Source of the DNA: an uncultured Bacilli bacterium
GTDB taxonomy: Bacteria; Bacillota_I; Bacilli_A; RF39; UBA660
NCBI GenBank assembly: GCA_944359735.1
Contig: CALVTA010000013.1
Location: 1-19,755, forward strand
Reading direction: 5' to 3'
DNA: 19,755 nt
The notes beneath the pieces were generated by a model. That model was not told where the DNA came from. It worked only from the letters and a program-made list of their open reading frames with translations, and searched no databases. This document shows positions 1-6,215 of the stretch, one piece after another (position 1 is the stretch's first letter; each line of letters begins with the position of its first letter). The position numbers and the translations under genes are program-made.

Positions 1-1
1 A

Positions 2-793
2 CTATCAGGAATATGGGTAGGAAAGTTTGAGACAAGTAGTAGTAATCCAAATGCAAGTGATGGAGGAGGAAATACGATTACATTAGATGCAATGATAAAA
101 CCAAATGTAACAAGTTGGAGAAGTATAAGTGTAAGTAATATTCATACAGTGGCGACAAAAGTAAGTGCAAATGGTAATAGGTATGGTTTTAGTGAAAAGA
201 TGAATTCTCATACAATGAAGAATGATGAGTGGGCAGTAGTTAGTTATCTTAGTCAATCAAAATATGGAAAGTTAGGGAATAAAGACTATACTGGAAGCAA
301 TAAAGAAGTATATCAAAATAAATCTAATAGTTATATAACGGGCTGCAGTTATGGAAGTCCATCAAATGGGAATACAGATTATGGATGTCAATATACATAT
401 GAAGAAGAAATAGCTGGTACAGGAGCCAGCACAACAGGAACAATATATGGAATCTATGATATGAGTGGAGGAGCCTCGGAATATGTCATGGGTAACTATA
501 ATGATGTGATAGGGAATAGTGGTTTTGTGAATATGCCAGAAACAAAATATTATAATAAATATACTAGTGATGATCCATTAACAGCTTGTAATGGAAATGA
601 ATGTATATCTCATGGATTATCAGAAACAGCAGGATGGTATAATGACTATCAGAATATGGTAAGTGAGGGGTATCCATGGTTGTTGCGCGGCGGTGGTTTC
701 TACAATTCTGGTATGTTCTATTTTGCTAACGCTTATGAGTTAGGTACTGCAGGTAGTGGTGTATCGTTTCATCTAGTGGTGAGCGTTAGTTGA
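2..793 (+). CDS. Partial FGE-sulfatase/C-type-lectin-fold protein, 3' end
   Basis: The reading frame is open from base 2, so the true start lies upstream; an internal ATG at 92 is not a credible start because the coding pattern continues before it (SGIWVGKFE just inside the edge). The 263 visible codons show hallmarks of the formylglycine-generating-enzyme-like fold: WVGKFE near the start, IYDMSGGASEYVMGN in the middle, and WLLRGGGFYNSG followed by a terminal FHLVVSVS where the family usually has GFRVV. Family members in Bacillota are often large secreted or pilin-leader proteins that use this fold for binding rather than for sulfatase maturation; no catalytic function can be assigned here. 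Only a few cysteines are visible (in CSYG, YGCQY and CNGNECIS). The last ~110 bases switch from A-ending to T- and C-ending codons, noted separately. A terminator follows at 845. Confidence 0.75.
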   Translation, partial: LSGIWVGKFETSSSNPNASDGGGNTITLDAMIKPNVTSWRSISVSNIHTVATKVSANGNRYGFSEKMNSHTMKNDEWAVVSYLSQSKYGKLGNKDYTGSNKEVYQNKSNSYITGCSYGSPSNGNTDYGCQYTYEEEIAGTGASTTGTIYGIYDMSGGASEYVMGNYNDVIGNSGFVNMPETKYYNKYTSDDPLTACNGNECISHGLSETAGWYNDYQNMVSEGYPWLLRGGGFYNSGMFYFANAYELGTAGSGVSFHLVVSVS

Positions 794-844
794 ATAATAA
801 GGTTAAAAAACAAGTAATTTTGCATTATAAATATAGATTAATTG

Positions 845-879
845 AACTGGTAATAACTTAATATCAGTTTTTTGTTTTT
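845..879 (+). terminator. Rho-independent terminator after the FGE-like gene
   Basis: An 8-bp stem (845-852 with 862-869, one G-T pair, 9-base loop) is followed by a T-rich run, TTTTTTGTTTTT. It lies 51 bases after the stop codon and separates this gene from the ABC transporter operon. Confidence 0.7.
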
Positions 880-913
880 ACAAAAAAATATATATTTTTT
901 GGTATTTAAATAG

Positions 914-919
914 TATAAT
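914..919 (+). promoter_or_regulatory. Likely -10 element for the ABC transporter operon
   Basis: A perfect TATAAT lies 24 bases before the GTG start at 944. No good -35 is seen at 16-18 bases; TTTACA at 877-882 is too far upstream. The -10 call rests on the hexamer and its position after a terminator. Confidence 0.45.
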
Positions 920-943
920 GTAATCATAAGAAGGTGATAAATA

Positions 944-1645
944 GTGGCTTATATTAGTGTTAAGAATTTGACTAAAACTTATAAAATGGGAGAAGTAACT
1001 ATAAAAGCTTTAGATAATGTTTCTTTTGAAATTGAAAAGGGAGAACTTACTGTAGTTTTAGGTCCTAGTGGAGCAGGTAAGACTACAATTTTAAATATTT
1101 TGGGAGGTATGGATACAGCAACGAGTGGGAGAATTATTATTGATAATGTTGATATTTCTAAATATAATAGTAGGAACTTAACAAATTATCGTAGATATGA
1201 TATAGGATTTGTTTTTCAATTCTATAATTTAGTAGGAAATTTAACTGCTTTAGAAAACGTTTCTTTGGCTAGTCAGATATGTAAAAATCCAATGAATAGT
1301 GAAGAAGCTTTGAAAAGAGTTGGATTATTAGATAGAAAAGATCATTTTCCTGCTCAGTTATCAGGTGGAGAGCAACAAAGAGTTTCTATTGCCCGTGCTA
1401 TTGCTAAGAATCCTAAGATATTACTTTGTGATGAACCAACCGGTGCATTAGATTCTAAAACTGGTAAAAAAATTATAGAGCTTCTACAAGATACTTGTCA
1501 TAAAACTAGTACTACTACGATTATTATTACTCATAATGCTGTAATTGCTGAAATAGCAGATAAAGTTATTAGAGTAAAAAATGGTAAAATAGAAAGTGTA
1601 ACTATAAATGAGAAACCAAAACTTGTTAAGGAGATTGATTGGTAA
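944..1645 (+). CDS. ABC transporter ATP-binding protein (MacB/LolD-type)
   Basis: ATPase subunit of an ABC transporter that hydrolyses ATP at the inner face of the membrane to drive the FtsX-like permease encoded next. All expected motifs are present in the 233 residues: Walker A GPSGAGKTT (40-48), Q-loop around Q92, signature LSGGEQQR (139-146), Walker B ILLCDEPTGALD (159-170), and the switch histidine in IIITHN near 197. Length and the EPTGALDS form match the MacB/LolD/FtsE-like branch, which usually pairs with permeases having large extracytoplasmic domains and acts in peptide efflux, lipoprotein or cell-envelope work. The GTG start is preferred because AAGGTG at 931-936 sits 7 bases upstream. 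The stop overlaps the next ATG by one base (TAATG), indicating translational coupling. The substrate cannot be read from sequence. Confidence 0.93.
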   Translation: MAYISVKNLTKTYKMGEVTIKALDNVSFEIEKGELTVVLGPSGAGKTTILNILGGMDTATSGRIIIDNVDISKYNSRNLTNYRRYDIGFVFQFYNLVGNLTALENVSLASQICKNPMNSEEALKRVGLLDRKDHFPAQLSGGEQQRVSIARAIAKNPKILLCDEPTGALDSKTGKKIIELLQDTCHKTSTTTIIITHNAVIAEIADKVIRVKNGKIESVTINEKPKLVKEIDW

Positions 1646-4600
1646 TGTTAATCTTTAAAAATAGTTTTAGGAAAATTTGGAAGTCAAAGGGTCGCTTTTT
1701 GTCTTTAATACTTATTGTTATAATTGGGACATCTTTTTTTGCTGGAGTTAGAGAAACAGCAAGTGATATGATTAAAACTTTGGATAACTATTATGATGAA
1801 ACTAATCTTTATGATTTTAAAATTATTAGTACTATGGGATTAACAGATGATGATATCTTGTCGTTAGAAAATATTAAAGGAGTTAGTAAGGTAGAAGGAA
1901 GTTATTCTTTTGATACTTTAATAGATGGTGAGGTAGTGAAAGTTTCTGCTCTAACTAATATTGCTAAGGTAAAACTTATAAAAGGAAGGATGCCTGAAAA
2001 TAATAATGAATGTCTTGGTGAAGCTTTAGAATTTAAAATTGGGGATACAATTACTATAGATGATGATGATGCTTATCTTAAAAGTGGTAGTTGCAAAATT
2101 GTAGGGCTTGTTAATAGTAGTAGTTATATTTATGAGAATAAAGGAATTTCTACTGTTGGAGATGGAAACTTAGATAGTTTGATATATGTTCCTAAAGATA
2201 ATTTTAAGTTAGATTATTATACAGAAATTTATTTGTTAGCAGATGGAAGTAAAAAGGTATTATCTTATTCAGAAGAATATGATGATATTATAGATAAAGT
2301 AAATAAGAAGTTACAGGAATTGAAACCATTAAGAGAAACTGCTCGTTATGAAGAAATATTAAAAGAAGCGATGGATAAAGTTGTTAAAGCGGAAAATGAA
2401 CTTAATAATGTAAAGAGTGAAAATGAAACTAAATTTAATGAAGCTTTAATTAAGTTAAATTCTAATAAAATAAAATTAGATGAAGCGAAAGAAACTTATA
2501 ATAGTAGTTTATCTCGATTAAATAGAACAAAGGAATATACTGAAAATGAACTTAGTAATGGTTTTGCATCCTTAAATAGTGCTAAAAATTCGTTTAATGA
2601 ATCTTTGTTAAATGCTGGTTTAACAATAGAATCTTTACAACCTACTCTTGATACCATTAATTCTAATATAACAGAATTAGAAAAACAACTAGATGTTCTA
2701 AATCCTAATGATAGTATTTATGAAAGTTTAAAAAATAGACTTAATGAATTGAGAACTAGTAAGACTAATATAGAATCATTAATTAATACTAATAGTGCTT
2801 TGATAGAGCAAGAAAATATATTAAATGAATCTCTAGCTACTTGGAATAATGAATATAATCAAGCAGTGAAAGAATTAGATAGTATTAAAAAAGAAATAGA
2901 TACTGGGTATACAGAGTTAGATAATGGTTATGATGAGTATAATGCTAATTATAACTTATATCTTGAAAAAATAGCTAGTTATGAAAATAAAATAAATGAG
3001 TCTAAAGAAGAAATACAAAATATAGATAAACCAGTTTGGTATTTGTTAACTCGTAATGATTTAACAGGTTATACTTCTTTTTATGAAAGTGCTACTAAAG
3101 TAGATTCTATTGCTACTGTTTTTCCTCTTTTCTTTATTCTGATTGCCTTTTTAATGGCTTTTAATACGATGAATAGAATGATTGAGGAGGAAAGAAGTGA
3201 GATAGGTGCTTTTATTTCTTTAGGTATTAGTAAAATAACTATTTGTTTTAGTTATTTACTTTATATTTTGTTAGCTTGTATTTTAGGTCTTGTTATAGGA
3301 CTTAGTGTAGGTTACAGTCTAATACCACGCATTTTATATACCGTTTATGCAGCGGCTTTTACTATTCCAAAATTAATGACATATGTTAATCCTACTGCTT
3401 GTATAATAATAATATTAACAACTATAGTTTTAATGAGTTTAGTAGCATTTATTACTCTTATTAAAGATTTCAAGTTAGCTCCTGCTACTATTCTTAGGCC
3501 GGAACCTCCTAAAAATGGGAAGAAAATTTTTCTAGAAAGAATTACTTTATTTTGGAGGAATTTATCTTTTTCTTGGAAAATAACCCTTCGTAATTTGTTT
3601 AGATACAAGAAAAGAATTTTTATGACAGTTTTAGGTATTGCAGGTTGTACGGCTTTACTTTTAACAGGTTTTGGTATTAAGGATAGTTTAAATGATTTAA
3701 TAGATATTCAATTTAATAAAATTCAGCATTATGATGCTACTTTGGTTTTAAATGATAATGCTAATAAAGATGAGGTTGTAACTGCTTTTGAAAATAATAA
3801 TTTAAATAGTTACGTAAATACCAATATTTCTAGTTTCACTTTTAAAGCAGATGATAAAAATTTAGATTTTACTTTAATTGCTTTTATGGATAATAAAGAA
3901 ATAGATAGATTTGTTACTTTAAGATCTTTAGATGGTAAAAAAATATCTCTTAATGATGACGGAGTTATTATTACTGAGAAAATGGCCGAACTTTTAGATG
4001 CAAAAGTTGGAGAGAATATTAGTATTAGGAATAGTGATAATGAATTGTTTGTTGTGAAAGTTTCTAATATTTGTGAAAATTATATTAGTAATTATATTTA
4101 TATGAGTAAAAATTATTATGAAAAAATATTTAATAGTGATGCTTATAATAGTTTTCTTATTAATTTAAAAGATAATGTTGATAAAGAGAGGTTTTCTAAT
4201 AATTTATTAGATACAGGTTATTTTGGAGCGATACAATATACAGAGGATAATATGGAAATGTTTAATGATATAATAGCTGGTATGAATAATATAGTCTATT
4301 TAATAATTGCTTTTTCAAGTTTTCTTGCTATAACTGTTTTATATAATTTAACAATTATTAATATTAATGAACGAAAAAGGGAGATAGCCACATTAAAAGT
4401 GTTAGGTTTTAGAGATAAGGAAGTATCTAATTATGTATATAGAGAGACTATTATTTTAACTATAGTTGGTATAATAGTAGGTATTTTCTTAGGATTTTCT
4501 TTAAATGCTTTTGTCTTAATGATTGCTGAGACTGATGAGATATTATTTATTAAAGTAATCAAACCATTAAGTTATGTTATATCATTTATAATTATTATAG

Positions 4601-4683
4601 TATTTAGTATTATAGTGCAAGTAATAACATATTTTATTTTGAAAAGAATAGATATGATAGATTCATTAAAATCAGTAGAATAG
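1645..4683 (+). CDS. FtsX-like ABC transporter permease, 8 TM, with coiled coil
   Basis: Membrane partner of the preceding ATPase, 1012 residues from the ATG that overlaps its stop. A TTG at 1639 would add two residues; AAGGAG at 1628-1633 lies 5 bases from the TTG and 11 from the ATG, so the choice is uncertain. Eight hydrophobic segments are visible, near 13-34, 487-508, 525-555, 584-606, 657-679, 882-903, 936-958 and 975-998. Two FtsX-type modules are recognisable by their IEEERSEIGAFISLGIS and INERKREIATLKVLGF loops. Between TM1 and TM2 is a ~450-residue external region whose latter half (about 230-460) is rich in E, K, L and N with heptad character, predicting an antiparallel coiled coil. 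This layout is common in Bacillota permeases of envelope or peptide-resistance systems. The hairpin at 4681 closes the operon. Confidence 0.9.
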   Translation: MLIFKNSFRKIWKSKGRFLSLILIVIIGTSFFAGVRETASDMIKTLDNYYDETNLYDFKIISTMGLTDDDILSLENIKGVSKVEGSYSFDTLIDGEVVKVSALTNIAKVKLIKGRMPENNNECLGEALEFKIGDTITIDDDDAYLKSGSCKIVGLVNSSSYIYENKGISTVGDGNLDSLIYVPKDNFKLDYYTEIYLLADGSKKVLSYSEEYDDIIDKVNKKLQELKPLRETARYEEILKEAMDKVVKAENELNNVKSENETKFNEALIKLNSNKIKLDEAKETYNSSLSRLNRTKEYTENELSNGFASLNSAKNSFNESLLNAGLTIESLQPTLDTINSNITELEKQLDVLNPNDSIYESLKNRLNELRTSKTNIESLINTNSALIEQENILNESLATWNNEYNQAVKELDSIKKEIDTGYTELDNGYDEYNANYNLYLEKIASYENKINESKEEIQNIDKPVWYLLTRNDLTGYTSFYESATKVDSIATVFPLFFILIAFLMAFNTMNRMIEEERSEIGAFISLGISKITICFSYLLYILLACILGLVIGLSVGYSLIPRILYTVYAAAFTIPKLMTYVNPTACIIIILTTIVLMSLVAFITLIKDFKLAPATILRPEPPKNGKKIFLERITLFWRNLSFSWKITLRNLFRYKKRIFMTVLGIAGCTALLLTGFGIKDSLNDLIDIQFNKIQHYDATLVLNDNANKDEVVTAFENNNLNSYVNTNISSFTFKADDKNLDFTLIAFMDNKEIDRFVTLRSLDGKKISLNDDGVIITEKMAELLDAKVGENISIRNSDNELFVVKVSNICENYISNYIYMSKNYYEKIFNSDAYNSFLINLKDNVDKERFSNNLLDTGYFGAIQYTEDNMEMFNDIIAGMNNIVYLIIAFSSFLAITVLYNLTIININERKREIATLKVLGFRDKEVSNYVYRETIILTIVGIIVGIFLGFSLNAFVLMIAETDEILFIKVIKPLSYVISFIIIIVFSIIVQVITYFILKRIDMIDSLKSVE

Positions 4684-4706
4684 AGAGGACACTTTTGTCT
4701 TCTCTA
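4681..4706 (+). terminator. Hairpin terminator at the end of the permease gene
   Basis: A 10-bp stem with one G-T pair and a 6-base loop begins in the stop codon itself and is followed by ATTTATTGT. The T-tract is short, so termination may be partial. Confidence 0.55.
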
Positions 4707-4799
4707 TTTATTGTAATAATATGATTAAGTCATTTAAATGAAAATTTTTGTATTTTGAATTATTATTTATATATATCTATAGTCTCTTTTAGGTTAAAG

Positions 4800-4841
4800 C
4801 CCTCTCCTAGTTTTCTATCTAGAATAGAATAAGGAGAAGGG
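4800..4841 (+). promoter_or_regulatory. Leader hairpin covering the cotJ ribosome binding site
   Basis: Bases 4800-4808 pair with 4832-4841 (nine pairs around one bulged A). After a two-base bulge, 4811-4818 pair with 4824-4831 (seven of eight). The loop is 5 bases (4819-4823). The 3' arm includes AAGGAG and most of the GGGAG used as SD (4839-4843) before the ATG at 4850. The structure is directly readable; a role in restraining translation is inferred. Confidence 0.55.
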
Positions 4842-4849
4842 AGAAATTT

Positions 4850-5281
4850 ATGAATAGAGAATTTAATTATAATTATAATTATTATCCAAATAATATGGAT
4901 AGAGATATGAATAATCCTAAATTTTTTACTGAAAAAGAGGGTTATTTAAGAGGCAATATGTTTAGAAACTTATATAGTCAATATAAGAATTATGAACCGC
5001 AAGTTTTAAGAGGTAATAATGAACAAGAAGAGATGTTTTTAAGAATGTCAGAAGCTGAGTTTGCTGCTCATGATTTAAATTTGTACTTAGATTTATATCC
5101 TAATGATGGTAATGCTCTAGATCTTTTTAATAAGTATAGAAAAGAAGCGAATAGATTAATGATGGCTTATGAAGAAAAATATGGACCTATCCTTATTAGT
5201 AGTGATAGTTTAAATACTAGTCCATTTTTATGGCAAACTCAAATCTTTCCTTGGAATATGGAGGGATTAAGTAATGTTTAA
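4850..5281 (+). CDS. cotJB: Fused CotJA-CotJB-like spore coat protein
   Basis: A 143-residue protein that appears to join two small spore-coat proteins usually encoded separately in the cotJABC operon. After a low-complexity Asn/Tyr-rich head (1-25), residues 33-48 (YLRGNMFRNLYSQYKN) resemble the CotJA core, which typically reads LRRGTLFPxLYxPY. Residues ~60-140 match CotJB: an amphipathic helix ending in LNLYLDLYPND, then a helix leading to YEEKYGPIL and the closing FPWNMEG, where CotJB has a WPWE-type end. CotJ proteins are made in the mother cell under sigma-E in Bacillus subtilis and build an inner coat layer. The SD is GGGAG (6 bases from ATG) and lies in a hairpin. The stop overlaps the next gene by 8 bases, so production is probably coupled. 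The CotJB part is fairly firm; the CotJA part rests on a short match. Confidence 0.75.
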   Translation: MNREFNYNYNYYPNNMDRDMNNPKFFTEKEGYLRGNMFRNLYSQYKNYEPQVLRGNNEQEEMFLRMSEAEFAAHDLNLYLDLYPNDGNALDLFNKYRKEANRLMMAYEEKYGPILISSDSLNTSPFLWQTQIFPWNMEGLSNV

Positions 5282-5840
5282 ATATGCTAAGAGATTACAG
5301 TATCCTATTAATATTAAGAAAAAAGATATTAATATGGCTAAACAACTAATTACTCAATATGGAGGAAGTAATGGAGAACTTGCAGCAGCTCTTCGTTATT
5401 TGAACCAAAGATATACTATGCCAGATCAAAAAGGGCAGGCATTACTTACAGATATAGGAACTGAGGAACTTGCTCATGTAGAAATGATATCAACAATGGT
5501 ATATCAACTTTTAAAAGATGCAACTGTAGAAGAATTAAAAGAAGCAGGACTTGCTTCAAACTATGCAGAACATAGAAATGCTATATTTCCTACAGATGCT
5601 AATGGAGTACCGTTTACAGTTGCCTATTTTGCAACAACAGGTGACCCTCTTGCTGATATAATGGAAGATATGGCAGCAGAACAAAAAGCACGAGCTGTTT
5701 ATGAGAATTTAATCGATCTTACAGATGATCCTGATGTTATTGGACCTTTATTATGGTTAAGACAAAGAGAAATAGTTCATTATAATGCTTTTGAAGATTT
5801 ATTTAATTACTATGATAAAATGTTAAATAGTAAGAGATAA
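5274..5840 (+). CDS. cotJC: CotJC spore coat protein, manganese-catalase family
   Basis: Ferritin-like four-helix protein of 188 residues, the usual size for CotJC, the spore-coat member of the manganese-catalase family. Putative dimanganese ligands are all present: E35 in NGELAAALRYL, E64/E65 and H68 in GTEELAHVEM, E136 in MAAEQKARAVYENL, and E166/H169 in REIVHYNAF. The protein may therefore still bind metal and destroy peroxide; whether CotJC is active as a catalase in spores is not settled from sequence. The ATG lies 8 bases inside the end of the cotJAB gene and has a strong GGAGGG SD at 5260-5265. A clear terminator follows at 5866, closing a two-gene operon. Its presence implies spore formation, or recent descent from a spore former. 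Confidence 0.92.
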   Translation: MFKYAKRLQYPINIKKKDINMAKQLITQYGGSNGELAAALRYLNQRYTMPDQKGQALLTDIGTEELAHVEMISTMVYQLLKDATVEELKEAGLASNYAEHRNAIFPTDANGVPFTVAYFATTGDPLADIMEDMAAEQKARAVYENLIDLTDDPDVIGPLLWLRQREIVHYNAFEDLFNYYDKMLNSKR

Positions 5841-5865
5841 TTTATTGCTGATTATAGATATTAAG

Positions 5866-5891
5866 GATAGAAAGTAATTTCTGTCTTTTTT
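5866..5891 (+). terminator. Rho-independent terminator after cotJC
   Basis: An 8-bp stem (5866-5873 with 5878-5885, one T-G pair) with loop GTAA is followed directly by six T residues. This is a compact, convincing terminator 25 bases after the cotJC stop. Confidence 0.85.
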
Positions 5892-5917
5892 GTATATAAG
5901 GAAATTGCGTTTAAAAA

Positions 5918-5947
5918 CAGACAAAACAAAAGTGATACTAGTATAAT
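5918..5947 (+). promoter_or_regulatory. Promoter for a possible small RNA upstream of smc
   Basis: A perfect TATAAT at 5942-5947 is preceded, 18 bases upstream, by CAGACA at 5918-5923 (four of six to TTGACA). A transcript would start near 5954 and reach the terminator at 6014-6047 without crossing a convincing gene. Confidence 0.5.
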
Positions 5948-5953
5948 TTGGTA

Positions 5954-6047
5954 CCATGCAAAGAATAAAGCAAAAACTTTAAATTTTAAGTTGTTCCATA
6001 GTAGAACTACAGTAAGGACATTCCATTTTGGGAGTGCCTTTCTTTTT
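5954..6047 (+). ncRNA. Candidate small RNA or terminated leader, unknown family
   Basis: The start is estimated from the -10 element and the end from the terminator, giving ~94 nt. The interior holds a weak AACTT/AAGTT stem and a GTxGTTC/GAACxAC stem around 5990-6010, then the terminator hairpin. No ribosome binding site with a following open frame is seen inside. It does not look like SRP RNA, tmRNA, 6S or a riboswitch that I recognise. Together with the smc promoter region (6170-6198), it accounts for the 375-base gap between cotJC and smc. Confidence 0.4.
6014..6047 (+). terminator. Rho-independent terminator ending the candidate small RNA
   Basis: AAGG pairs with CCTT and CATTCC with GGAGTG (one T-G pair, one bulged A at 6018), with a 6-base loop at 6025-6030 and a following TTCTTTTT. 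It lies ~170 bases before smc and ahead of that gene's own promoter. Confidence 0.65.
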
Positions 6048-6169
6048 AATATTAATGATTTTAATTATTCCTGATTTAGTTTACTACATTTCTTTTTTAC
6101 ATGTTATTACTTATAATAAAGTAAAGAGTTTTAAATTACAAGGAATATTCTTGTCTAAAATACTAATTT

Positions 6170-6198
6170 TTGATAAAATATTTAAGAGTAAAGATAAT
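6170..6198 (+). promoter_or_regulatory. smc promoter, TTGATA-N17-GATAAT
   Basis: TTGATA at 6170-6175 and GATAAT at 6193-6198 are each five of six to consensus with ideal 17-base spacing. Transcription would begin near 6205, only about 11 bases before the smc ATG, so the leader would be little more than the SD (AGAGGTG, 6203-6209). Confidence 0.65.
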
Positions 6199-6215
6199 AG
6201 ACAGAGGTGTTTTAA

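Noticed and set aside
3345..3608. Minus-strand open frame inside the FtsX-like permease gene
   Set aside because: It is antisense to a well-supported membrane protein gene, and its sequence has no recognisable domain or SD.
3730..4270. Frequent AATAATA/TTATTA tracts as possible direct repeats or a CRISPR-like array
   Set aside because: They are irregular, lie within coding sequence and reflect Asn, Ile and Asp codons; there are no regular spacers.
4860..4890. AATTATAATTAT-type short repeat at the start of the cotJAB gene
   Set aside because: It encodes the Asn/Tyr-rich head of the protein in an AT-rich genome and is not a separate repeat element.
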